This document shows positions 56,745 through 64,000 of a stretch of DNA of 64,000 nt, piece by piece. How positions within the stretch are numbered: the first letter of the stretch is position 1; each line of letters starts with the position of its first letter. Both the position numbers and the translations under genes were made by a program. Source of the DNA: Duffyella gerundensis (GTDB lineage: Bacteria; Pseudomonadota; Gammaproteobacteria; Enterobacterales; Enterobacteriaceae); the NCBI RefSeq assembly GCF_001517405.1, contig NZ_LN907827.1, forward strand, positions 205,769 through 269,768, read 5' to 3'. The notes beneath the pieces were generated by a model. That model ran no database searches. It was given only the letters and a program-made list of their open reading frames with translations, and was not told the DNA's origin.

Positions 56745-58321
56745 GGCGTGGGATGCTGCAGGGGACGAGCGCCGTCGGTGGTTAACCAGGTGCGTAACGC
56801 GTCTGAGGGCATCGGGCGCGCGTAATACCAGCCCTGAATAAAGCCGACGCCGCGCTGGCTCAAATAGCGATACTGCATCTCTGTTTCCACGCCTTCGCCA
56901 AGAATGTTCAGCGCCAGCTTGTGGCTCAGCGAGATAATGGCATCCAGCACCGGCGTTTCGCCTTCAATCGACTCAATGGGATTAATAAATCCGCGATCGA
57001 TTTTGAGATAGTCGAGCTCAAAGGTTTGCAGATAGGAGAGTGAGCAGTTACCGGTGCCAAAATCGTCAATAGCGACTTTGATACCGCACTGCCGCAGCCA
57101 GGCGAGTTTTTTCGCCACGGCTTCACCCTCTTTGATCAGACTACGCTCGGTGAGCTCCAGCGTGATCTGAAACTGCTTATGCGCGACCTGGCGGGCAAAG
57201 CGCTCAATATCCGGCACGAAATCAGCGTGCTGCAAATGCTCCGCGGCCACGTTGAGCGCCAGATGAAAACCGGGCGTCACCGGCCAGCTTTCAACGTCGC
57301 GTGCCAGCAGGCTAAGCAGATGGCGCGTCAGCGGAATAATCATGTTCTCCTCTTCCGCCGCGGCGATAAAAATATCGGGCCGTTCCCATTCACCGTCACG
57401 CCGCTGCCAGCGCATCAGCGCTTCCACACCGCTACAGCATCCGCTGCTCACCTGACAAACCGGCTGGTAGGCAACGCTAAATTCATCGCGCTGCATCGCC
57501 TTTTTAATTCTGTCGCGCCAGGTCACGCGGCGTTTTATCCAGTTGGCGGTGATGACCATAAACAGCAGCGACAGAATGGCGATCATCGGCAGGAAGATCA
57601 GAAAAATATCGCGCCAGGTGCGCAGCGCTTCGCTGGCGGGCGTAATCACCGTAACGTCAAAAGGATAACGCGCAGAGGCGGCGTGCCAGATAACCGGATC
57701 AATTGGCAGCAACGGTGCGTGCTGAGCCTGTCCGGTCACGAAGGTGTAGCCGCCGTTGAAGCTGATTTTTAGCTGATAATGGCGCGCTTCGCTGACCGCG
57801 CGCATAAAGTCGAGCAGGTATTGTCCTTCAACAATGGCGTAAACGCCGAAGTCTCCGGGATTCATCCACACAAAGGCGATAGCCGGGCGTTCAGGCACGG
57901 CGGCGGTACCCGCGATGGAAATGCCCCAGTTGCCAGTGGATTGCGGCAACGCATGCTGAATCATCACGTTAAGTTCACCCGGATCGTGACCGTAGGCCGA
58001 TGAGCAGCTGACGTGTGCGCCATTTAATACGCCGAGCGCACGAAAATAGGGATAACGCGAGGCCAGCCGCTGCAAAGGGCGTTCAAGTGACAAACAGGTT
58101 TGGCCTTTGAAATCGCGCAGTGTGCGGGTGATTTGCATGGCGCTGTCGCTGAGCGTTTCGGTTTGGGTAATCAGCGCATTGGCGGTGACCGTTTGTTGAT
58201 TGCGCAGGCTGTGGCGCGCTTCAACTGCGGTAAATAACATACCAAGAATGATTGGCACTAAACCTGCGCCGAGAATTAACATCCACCGCTGATGGCGTTG
58301 CAGAAAAAGTGACGACGGCAA
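56741..58321 (-). CDS. CSS-motif EAL-domain c-di-GMP phosphodiesterase (PdeC-like)
   Basis: A 526-residue membrane protein with a PdeC-type layout: transmembrane helix near the N-terminus (MLILGAGLVPIILGMLF), a periplasmic CSS-motif sensor (VSCSSAYG at about residues 105-110) with a free or disulfide-forming cysteine, a second helix (FLIFLPMIAILSLLFMVI), and a cytosolic EAL domain. Catalytic motifs are GVEALMRW (E at 300), LELTERS and IDDFGTG. In this family periplasmic oxidising conditions control activity. TTG at 58321 has AGGGG seven bases upstream; a TTG nine codons earlier is an alternative. Confidence 0.88.
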   Translation of the reverse strand: MPSSLFLQRHQRWMLILGAGLVPIILGMLFTAVEARHSLRNQQTVTANALITQTETLSDSAMQITRTLRDFKGQTCLSLERPLQRLASRYPYFRALGVLNGAHVSCSSAYGHDPGELNVMIQHALPQSTGNWGISIAGTAAVPERPAIAFVWMNPGDFGVYAIVEGQYLLDFMRAVSEARHYQLKISFNGGYTFVTGQAQHAPLLPIDPVIWHAASARYPFDVTVITPASEALRTWRDIFLIFLPMIAILSLLFMVITANWIKRRVTWRDRIKKAMQRDEFSVAYQPVCQVSSGCCSGVEALMRWQRRDGEWERPDIFIAAAEEENMIIPLTRHLLSLLARDVESWPVTPGFHLALNVAAEHLQHADFVPDIERFARQVAHKQFQITLELTERSLIKEGEAVAKKLAWLRQCGIKVAIDDFGTGNCSLSYLQTFELDYLKIDRGFINPIESIEGETPVLDAIISLSHKLALNILGEGVETEMQYRYLSQRGVGFIQGWYYARPMPSDALRTWLTTDGARPLQHPTP

Positions 58322-58602
58322 GATAATCCCCTGAAGATGGCGCAGCAACGTATAAACAGCGATATGGCACGGCCTGCGTGCGTCTGGCGCCGGGTAGCCG
58401 TCGAAACGATAACGGCGTCGATCGGTTATCGGCGCGCGGCGACAGATATTGACTACTGATTAACGCGCGGTGAAGGTGATCGACATTCTCGCTGCGCCAA
58501 ACGCGTGCAGAGTAGCATAAAGCAGAAGTAAATTTGGTGACAGATCCGGGCCAGCGGATCGTTGTGTCGTTCATGCGGCGGGTAAACGGCAAACGCGATG
58601 AT

Positions 58603-58628
58603 GGCGGGCAGCACGTTGGCTGCCCGCC
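58603..58628. terminator. Hairpin past the end of uxuA
   Basis: GGCGGGCAGC (58603-58612) and GCTGCCCGCC (58619-58628) form a perfect 10-bp stem with an ACGTTG loop. There is no T-run, so termination would need help. It is 8 bases past the uxuA stop. Confidence 0.5.
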
Positions 58629-58635
58629 CGGCAAG

Positions 58636-59820
58636 TTACTCGCTGAAAAACAGCTGCTTCAGGGCCACTTCCACGCCGCGCACTTCCGCCAGGCCTTTCA
58701 GGCGACCAATGGCGGAATAGCCAGGATTGGTTTTCTTGTGCAGGTCGTCCAGCATCTGATGGCCATGATCGGGCCGCATCGGAATGGCCCGCGGGTTGCC
58801 CTGCTGCCGACGCCGCTGCTCCTCAGCCAAAATCACGCGTACCACGCCAACCATATCAACATCGCCCGCCAGATGGGCCGCTTCATGGAAACTCGCCGGG
58901 TTTTCTTCGCGCAGGGTTGCACGCAGATGAGCGAAGTGAATGCGGTCAGCATAGGTTTGCGCCATGCTGACCAGGTCGTTATCCGCGCGCACGCCGTACG
59001 AGCCGGTGCAGAAGGTAAAGCCATTGTGCACGCTGTCGACGGTCTCTTTCAGCCACTGCATATCCTCGGCGGTGGAAACAATGCGCGGCAGGCCGAGAAT
59101 AGGTCGCGGTGGATCGTCCGGATGCACCGCCAGCACAATGCCCGCCTCTTCAGCCACCGGCACAATTGCCCGCAGAAAGGTCGCCATGTGCTCGCGCAGC
59201 TGGGCTTTGTCGATGCCGTCATACTGCGCCAGCTGCACCAGAAACTGTTCCAGCGTGTAGCCCTCTTCGGCACCGGGCAAGCCGGCAATAATATTGCGCG
59301 TCAGCGTGGCCTTTGCCTCATCGCTCATGGCGGCAAAGTAATCCGCTGCCGCCTGCTGTTCTGCGGTGCTGTAGTCACCACTGGCGCCGGGGCGCTGTAA
59401 AATATGCAGTTCAAATGCTGCAAAGGCGACGGCATCGAAGCGCAGCGCTTTGGCACCATCGGGCAGCGTCCACGCCAGATCGGTGCGCGTCCAGTCGAGC
59501 ACCGGCATAAAGTTGTAGCAGACGGTATCAATGCCGCAGGCACCGAGGTTGCGCAGCGACTGTTGATAGTTGGCAATGTAGCGCTGATAGTCGCCGCGCT
59601 GGGTTTTAATCGACTCATGCACCGGAATGCTTTCCACCACCGACCAGACCAGGCCTTTCTCCGCCAGCAGCGCCTGGCGCGCTTTGATCTCCTCAACCGG
59701 CCAGACCTCACCGTTAGGAATATGATGTAACGCGGTCACGATGCCGGTTGCGCCTGCCTGGCGCGCATCATCAAGGGAAACCGGATCGTTTGGGCCATAC
59801 CAACGCCATGTGTGTTCCAT
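58636..59820 (-). CDS. uxuA: Mannonate dehydratase
   Basis: A 394-residue TIM-barrel enzyme that dehydrates D-mannonate to 2-keto-3-deoxygluconate in glucuronate catabolism. Seen: N-terminal [20 protein letters not shown], the central [32 protein letters not shown] and the C-terminal [11 protein letters not shown] metal site. E. coli has uxuB after uxuA; here no uxuB follows. The GntR-family gene on the other strand shares the promoter region. Confidence 0.96.
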   Translation of the reverse strand: MEHTWRWYGPNDPVSLDDARQAGATGIVTALHHIPNGEVWPVEEIKARQALLAEKGLVWSVVESIPVHESIKTQRGDYQRYIANYQQSLRNLGACGIDTVCYNFMPVLDWTRTDLAWTLPDGAKALRFDAVAFAAFELHILQRPGASGDYSTAEQQAAADYFAAMSDEAKATLTRNIIAGLPGAEEGYTLEQFLVQLAQYDGIDKAQLREHMATFLRAIVPVAEEAGIVLAVHPDDPPRPILGLPRIVSTAEDMQWLKETVDSVHNGFTFCTGSYGVRADNDLVSMAQTYADRIHFAHLRATLREENPASFHEAAHLAGDVDMVGVVRVILAEEQRRRQQGNPRAIPMRPDHGHQMLDDLHKKTNPGYSAIGRLKGLAEVRGVEVALKQLFFSE

Positions 59821-59850
59821 TGCTGCTCCTTTGTGTAATAATTAGCCTTC

Positions 59851-59869
59851 TGGTCAGGCCGCTGGACCA
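59851..59869. promoter_or_regulatory. Candidate GntR operator between uxuA and its regulator
   Basis: TGGTC (59851-59855) and GACCA (59865-59869) are inverted with a 9-base spacer, 31 bases upstream of uxuA. The form TGGTN...NACCA fits a FadR-type GntR site in general; the spacing is wider than the typical hexuronate operator. Confidence 0.35.
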
Positions 59870-60003
59870 ATGCTATGCCAGAAACGTCGTCGCCCGCCGT
59901 GAAGCAGATCGCAATGTTGTGATCGCGGTAACGGTTCTCAGGAAAAGTGATTCTGAAGCGGCTATCGTAAGCGCGTCACAGGATGCAGCAGCATGGAGCA
60001 ACA

Positions 60004-60690
60004 ATGTCTTTATCTCAGGTGAAAGTTGAACGGCTCTATCGGCAGATCTCCAATCAGCTGATCGACGCTATCCGTCGCGGTGATTTTACGCCGGGCGGCG
60101 CCTTGCCCGCCGAACGTGAACTGGCTAAGCAGCTGGGCGTCAGCCGCTCGTCGATTCGCGAGGCGCTGATCGCGCTGGAGGTCACCGGCTGGGTAGAAAT
60201 CCGCACCGGCAACGGCGTGTTTGTCGCTAACCCTCTGCCGCAGGATATCATTACCTCCGGCGATGATGAGTTCAGCCTGCACGATCTGCTGAAAGCGCGG
60301 CAGGCATTTGAGGGCATGACCGCTGAACTGGCGGCGCGGCACGGCAATCCGCAACAGCGCGCGGCGCTACTGGCGTTAACCGAAAGCTTGCTGCAATTGC
60401 AGCACAATGACGCGCAGTTTTTACAGCAGGATAAGGCGTTTCATCTGCTGATCAGCGCGATGAGCGGCAACGATCTGCTGCGCGATATGATGGAGTATTT
60501 GTGGAATAAGCGGCACAGCGCGCGGTTTATCCGACTGGAGCAGCACTATGCCGACGCCGATTTTGCTCGCGAGATGAATCAGGATCATCAGCGTATTGCG
60601 CAGGCGATTGTTGATGGTGATGCGCTCCAGGCCCGGGCGAGCATGGAGCAGCATCTTCAGCACGTATGCGATCGGCTATTTGCGCTTTAA
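60004..60690 (+). CDS. GntR/FadR-family transcriptional regulator (UxuR/ExuR-like)
   Basis: A 228-residue regulator. The N-terminal winged helix (VERLYRQISNQLIDAIRR, GGALPAERELAKQLGVSRSSIREALIALE) is followed by a FadR C-terminal domain (FCD) with its metal-ligand pattern in the ELAARHGNP and FHLLISAMSGNDLL segments. It is divergent from uxuA, the best sign that it represses mannonate/hexuronate genes. GGAG at 59995-59998 supports the ATG at 60004. The end overlaps the convergent yhhT by 15 bases. Confidence 0.85.
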   Translation: MSLSQVKVERLYRQISNQLIDAIRRGDFTPGGALPAERELAKQLGVSRSSIREALIALEVTGWVEIRTGNGVFVANPLPQDIITSGDDEFSLHDLLKARQAFEGMTAELAARHGNPQQRAALLALTESLLQLQHNDAQFLQQDKAFHLLISAMSGNDLLRDMMEYLWNKRHSARFIRLEQHYADADFAREMNQDHQRIAQAIVDGDALQARASMEQHLQHVCDRLFAL

Positions 60691-61734
60691 CAAGGTTTTC
60701 GGCGCGGGCCTGCCGTTGCCGAGCATGATCGCCAGTCGGCTGCCGCCCGGTGTGGTTTCCATCAGGATTTTGCAGACGCTGGTCAGCGGCACGGAGAGCA
60801 GCATGCCCACCGGACCAAGCAGCCAGCCCCAAAATATCAGTGACAGAAACACCACCAGTGTCGACAGCCCCAGCCCGCGTCCCATGATGCGCGGCTCAAG
60901 AATATTGCCGAATATCATATGAATGGCGCTGAACAGCGCGGCGACCAGCGCGGCATCGTAAACGTTGTTGAGCACCAGCGCCTGAATCACCGGCGGAATA
61001 CCGGCGATAATCGGACCGATGTTAGGGATAAAGTTCAGGATAAAGGCGACCACGCCCCAAAACAGCGCAAATTTCACGTCCAGCAGCATCAACGACAGCC
61101 AGACCGCCACGCCGGTAATCAGGCTGATGACCGTTTTCAGCGCCAGGTAGTGCGTCACACCTTTCAACGCCTTATGTAGCCCGGCAATACGAATCTTCGG
61201 GTTAACCAGCGCGTTACGCAGTTTGTAAGGCAGATGGCGCACCTCAAACAGCATAAACACCACGGTGAGAATCAGCAGCAACACGTTGGTCATGGCACCG
61301 GAGAACTGCGCCAGCACCACGGTCGCCATGTTCATAATGGCGTTAGGATCGAGGCGGGAAGCCATTCTCTCGGTAGAGATGTTGATATGGAAATTGGCTG
61401 CCAGATGTTGCACCACCACCAGCTTCTGTTCCAGCAGGGTACGAATTTGTGGGTAGATGCTGCTGAATTCATTGACCGAGCTGGCGATCACCGCGACCAG
61501 CACCATCATGACCAGGATGATGGCGGTAATCACCAGCGAAATCGCCCAGCTGCGGCGCAGACCCCGGCGCATCAGCATGGTAACCAGCGGATTCAATACA
61601 ATGGCAAGAAAAGTGGCGAGCAGAAACGGCACGATAATTTCTGAGGCGGCACGAATGCCGGCCAGCACAATGACCAGCATGGCCAGTTTAATTAAGATGT
61701 TCTGCCCCATCTTTTCCTGCAACGGTAAGCTCAT
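60676..61734 (-). CDS. yhhT: AI-2E family transporter YhhT
   Basis: A 352-residue inner-membrane protein of the AI-2E/PerM family, matching E. coli YhhT. About eight hydrophobic segments are present: FLLATFLAIVLNPLV, AISLVITAIILVMMVLVAVI, then NFIPNIGPIIAGIPP, FVIFGNILEPR-like HMIFGNILEPRIMG and GWLLGPVGMLLSVPLT. Family members move autoinducer-2 (TqsA) or act as Na+/H+ or Li+ antiporters; the substrate here is unknown. It is divergent from yhhS. Confidence 0.9.
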   Translation of the reverse strand: MSLPLQEKMGQNILIKLAMLVIVLAGIRAASEIIVPFLLATFLAIVLNPLVTMLMRRGLRRSWAISLVITAIILVMMVLVAVIASSVNEFSSIYPQIRTLLEQKLVVVQHLAANFHINISTERMASRLDPNAIMNMATVVLAQFSGAMTNVLLLILTVVFMLFEVRHLPYKLRNALVNPKIRIAGLHKALKGVTHYLALKTVISLITGVAVWLSLMLLDVKFALFWGVVAFILNFIPNIGPIIAGIPPVIQALVLNNVYDAALVAALFSAIHMIFGNILEPRIMGRGLGLSTLVVFLSLIFWGWLLGPVGMLLSVPLTSVCKILMETTPGGSRLAIMLGNGRPAPKTLLKRK

Positions 61735-61954
61735 AGAGGCTCCTGATTAGTAATATATCCGGCTAGTTTACCCTGAACGGCACTAACTTTCTGATTTTAG
61801 CGGCACTTTCAGGGTTTTACACCTGCTATCCCTGGCCCGCGTGTTAGCGCGATGCGGGCCGCTGATTATTGGGCGTTTGCCTGATGCGAGCGAACTAAAA
61901 ACGCGTATTATTAAAAATAAGTCTGCTAACTATTTACTACGGGATACTTGCTTC

Positions 61955-63154
61955 ATGCCTGACCAGCCTGCAAAGGAAACGGCCATCAGCGGGATTCAGC
62001 TAAATCTGCGCATTATCTCTACCGTGATTTTCAACTTCTCCAGCTACCTGACGATTGGCCTGCCGCTGGCGGTGTTGCCCGGCTATGTGCATGACGTTAT
62101 GGGGTTCAGCGCCTTCTGGGCCGGGCTGGTGATCAGTCTGCAATACGTTTCCACGCTGATCAGCCGCCCGCACGCGGGCCGTTATGCCGACCTGTGGGGC
62201 CCGAAAAAAGTGGTGATTTTCGGCCTGTTCGGCTGTCTGCTGAGCGGGCTGTTTTATGGCGCTGCGGCGTTGACCAGCGATAACGCCGTGCTGAGCCTGA
62301 CGCTGCTGTGCGTGGGGCGTTTGATTCTGGGCATCGGCCAGAGCTTTGCCGGCACCGGATCAACGCTGTGGGGCGTGGGTGCGGTGGGCTCGCTGCATAT
62401 TGGTCGGGTGATTTCATGGAACGGCATTTTTACCTATGGCGCGATGGCTATTGGCGCGCCGCTGGGCGTGGTGCTTTATCGCTATGGCGGGCTGATGCTG
62501 CTGGCGGAAACGATTGTCGCCATTATCGTGGTCTCGGTGGCGCTGGCCTGGCCGCGCCCGGCGGTGAAAGGCAGCAAAGGCAAACCGATTCCGTTTCGCG
62601 ATGTGCTGGGCAAAATATTGCCCTATGGGCTGATTCTGGCGATGGCCTCGGCGGGTTTTGGCGTGATTGCCACCTTTATTACGCTGTTCTATCAGGATAA
62701 AGGCTGGGAGGGTGCCGCCTTTGCGCTAACGCTGTTCAGCGCCGCCTTTGTCGGCACGCGGCTGCTGTTTCCCAACGCTATCAACCGGCGTGGCGGATTG
62801 TTTGTGGCAATGGTGTGCTGTGCGGTTGAAGCACTGGGGCTGTTTCTGGTGTGGGGCGCGTGGGATCCGCTGATCGCCAAAACCGGCGCGCTGCTGACCG
62901 GCGCCGGTTTTTCGCTGGTCTTCCCGGCCATTGGCGTCGAGGCGGTAAAAGTGGTGCCAACCCAGAATCAGGGCAGTGCGCTGGCAACCTATACGGCGTT
63001 TATGGATCTGTCGCTGGGCATTACCGGGCCGCTGGCCGGGCTGATCATGAGCGTGGCTGGCGTGCCGGTGGTTTATCTGCTGACGGCGCTACTGGTCTGT
63101 CTGGCGTTCTATATGATTCTGCGGCTGAAGCAGCCCAATCGGGCTGCCGCATAA
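61955..63154 (+). CDS. yhhS: MFS efflux transporter YhhS
   Basis: A 399-residue, twelve-helix MFS transporter matching E. coli YhhS. GLPLAVLPGYVHDVMGFSAFWAG, SRPHAGRYADLWGPKK, GIGQSFAGTGSTLWGVGAVG and ALATYTAFMDLSLGITGPLAG are near-identical in layout. YhhS-type proteins have been tied to efflux of arabinose-like sugars or glyphosate; the substrate is not known here. MPDQPAKETAIS at 61955 is preferred over an earlier in-frame start, which would add 38 non-family residues. Confidence 0.9.
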   Translation: MPDQPAKETAISGIQLNLRIISTVIFNFSSYLTIGLPLAVLPGYVHDVMGFSAFWAGLVISLQYVSTLISRPHAGRYADLWGPKKVVIFGLFGCLLSGLFYGAAALTSDNAVLSLTLLCVGRLILGIGQSFAGTGSTLWGVGAVGSLHIGRVISWNGIFTYGAMAIGAPLGVVLYRYGGLMLLAETIVAIIVVSVALAWPRPAVKGSKGKPIPFRDVLGKILPYGLILAMASAGFGVIATFITLFYQDKGWEGAAFALTLFSAAFVGTRLLFPNAINRRGGLFVAMVCCAVEALGLFLVWGAWDPLIAKTGALLTGAGFSLVFPAIGVEAVKVVPTQNQGSALATYTAFMDLSLGITGPLAGLIMSVAGVPVVYLLTALLVCLAFYMILRLKQPNRAAA

Positions 63155-63175
63155 AAAAGGCCTCCAGCGGAGGCC
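63153..63175 (-). terminator. Intrinsic terminator of the IolI-like gene
   Basis: On the minus strand GGCCTCC-GCT-GGAGGCC is followed by TTTTTT (63158 down to 63153). It lies 31 bases past the stop of the minus-strand gene and just after the yhhS stop on the plus strand. Confidence 0.88.
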
Positions 63176-63206
63176 AACATCTCATCGACACAGATAAGAG
63201 AAAGGG

Positions 63207-64000
63207 TTACGCCTGCAGTAGCGCGATGCTCTGCCGGATTTCACGTTCAATATCTGCCGCCTGCCAGCTTTCCATCACCGAGGAGAACGGCTCCATGGCG
63301 TACAGGCCGCGATAGCCCATGCGCTCAAGGCGGGCAACCTGCTGCACGCTGTGCAAACGATCCGCTGCGGAGAGCATGATGCGCTCTTCATCGGTCAGCT
63401 CCGCCACCGGCCGCGCATCTTCCACGCCAGAGAGATGCACCAGGCCAATGCCATTGATATCAATGCCCTGTTCAAATTCCTCTTCCGCATGTTCATACAG
63501 ATGATGGTGGAACGTATCGAGCAAAATCTCGAACGGCGCACCGGCCTGTTTAATCAGCGCCTGCGCCTGCACCGCCGAACGTAATGAACTGATCGGGAAG
63601 CCCAGCGGCTCCACCAATCCTTTAATGCCATAACGGGCGAACAGCGGGGCCAGTTTTTGCAGGGCGGCAACGGTCTCGTCGGTACTGATTTTCGTACCGT
63701 CGTTGAGCGGGCACATTACCAGCGCGCTTACGCCCAGCGCCTGCGCTTCTTTCAGCAAGGCTTCCGCTTTTGCCAGCAGGGCATCATCGGCCTGATTAAA
63801 AGGATAAAGCGCATTGATGGTCACAATATTCAGACCATATTTTTTCGCCAGCGCCACGACCTCGGCATGACTGAGATTGTCGGTAACCTTGCCGCTCGGC
63901 ATGTCGTTACGCAGTTCAACATGCTGCAAGCCAAGCTTTGCCACCAGGGCAAAAAACGCGTCGATAGAGAGCGCGGGCGCAATTTTACGGTTGATACAAA
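63207..64000 (-). CDS. IolI-like TIM-barrel sugar isomerase/epimerase, partial
   Basis: The frame runs off the right edge, so the N-terminus is incomplete; the visible 264 residues begin CINRKIAPALSIDAFFALVA. They form a xylose-isomerase-like TIM barrel with VELRNDMPSGKVTD, VEPLGFPISSLR (metal Glu), LLDTFHHHLY (metal Asp/His) and YAMEPFSS (metal Glu). This resembles 2-keto-myo-inositol isomerase (IolI) and related sugar epimerases. A GTG at 63944 could be misread as the start, but the sequence before it remains in frame and family-like. Its neighbours beyond the window should show whether it is part of an inositol cluster. Confidence 0.72.
   Translation of the reverse strand, partial: CINRKIAPALSIDAFFALVAKLGLQHVELRNDMPSGKVTDNLSHAEVVALAKKYGLNIVTINALYPFNQADDALLAKAEALLKEAQALGVSALVMCPLNDGTKISTDETVAALQKLAPLFARYGIKGLVEPLGFPISSLRSAVQAQALIKQAGAPFEILLDTFHHHLYEHAEEEFEQGIDINGIGLVHLSGVEDARPVAELTDEERIMLSAADRLHSVQQVARLERMGYRGLYAMEPFSSVMESWQAADIEREIRQSIALLQA

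Noticed and set aside
58426..58452. A sigma-28 promoter for the EAL gene, suggested by TTATCGGC (reverse of GCCGATAA).
   Set aside because: The -35 partner at the right spacing does not match TAAAGTTT.
63154..63206. The hairpin at 63159-63175 as a terminator for yhhS.
   Set aside because: The T-run exists only on the minus strand, so it serves the IolI-like gene instead.

Overview
The window reads as enterobacterial chromosome. The gene order gor, rbn, rlmJ, prlC, rsmJ, uspA, uspB, pitA, yhiN follows the gor-pitA neighbourhood of Escherichia coli and its relatives, and nearly every housekeeping protein looks like an Enterobacterales ortholog. The combination of a complete zeaxanthin-glucoside carotenoid operon (crtE-idi-crtX-crtY-crtI-crtB with opposing crtZ) and a complete pqqABCDEF cluster points to Erwiniaceae, most likely Pantoea or a close relative such as Erwinia or Mixta. 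The genus is inferred; no rRNA gene is present to settle it.

Layout. 1-1.8 kb: the end of an operon that enters from the left (DUF711 protein, SAM methyltransferase, Asp/Glu racemase). 1.9-13.1 kb: accessory and stress genes: a YncE-like lipoprotein behind a Fur box, a GH15 glycoside hydrolase, small YmgB-type regulators, a VOC protein, a DUF2268 protein, a soluble FIST-domain chemoreceptor behind a sigma-28 promoter, the aldehyde reductase Ahr and the 2-oxoadipate dioxygenase HglS/YdcJ. 13.1-27 kb: the gor-to-nhaA housekeeping block, with a lipoprotein and a degenerate FKBP-like protein between rlmJ and prlC. 27.1-34.5 kb: the carotenoid genes, with a structured leader upstream of crtE. 34.8-44.1 kb: ytfJ, a CorA-type transporter, a sugar porter, a Cache-GGDEF cyclase, a class A acid phosphatase, and sad (yneI) diverging from its LysR regulator ptrR (yneJ). 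44.1-45.4 kb: a gene-free palindromic mosaic packed with tandem repeats. 45.4-52.1 kb: an M19 dipeptidase followed by pqqABCDEF. 52.1-64 kb: a GAF-GGDEF cyclase, hemB, proP, a CSS-EAL phosphodiesterase, uxuA and its divergent GntR regulator, yhhT, yhhS, and an IolI-like TIM-barrel gene that runs off the right edge.

How it fits together. CrtE, Idi, CrtB, CrtI, CrtY, CrtZ and CrtX suffice to make yellow zeaxanthin glucosides from IPP/DMAPP. PqqA-F make pyrroloquinoline quinone, the cofactor of periplasmic glucose dehydrogenase. With three c-di-GMP enzymes, a flagellar-regulon chemoreceptor, ProP, NhaA, the Usp proteins and glutathione reductase, this suits a plant- or surface-associated bacterium exposed to light, oxidants and osmotic change.

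The least explained signals are the 44.1-45.4 kb mosaic, the predicted three-way-junction fold upstream of crtE, the racemase operon at the left edge, and the degenerate FKBP-like protein.
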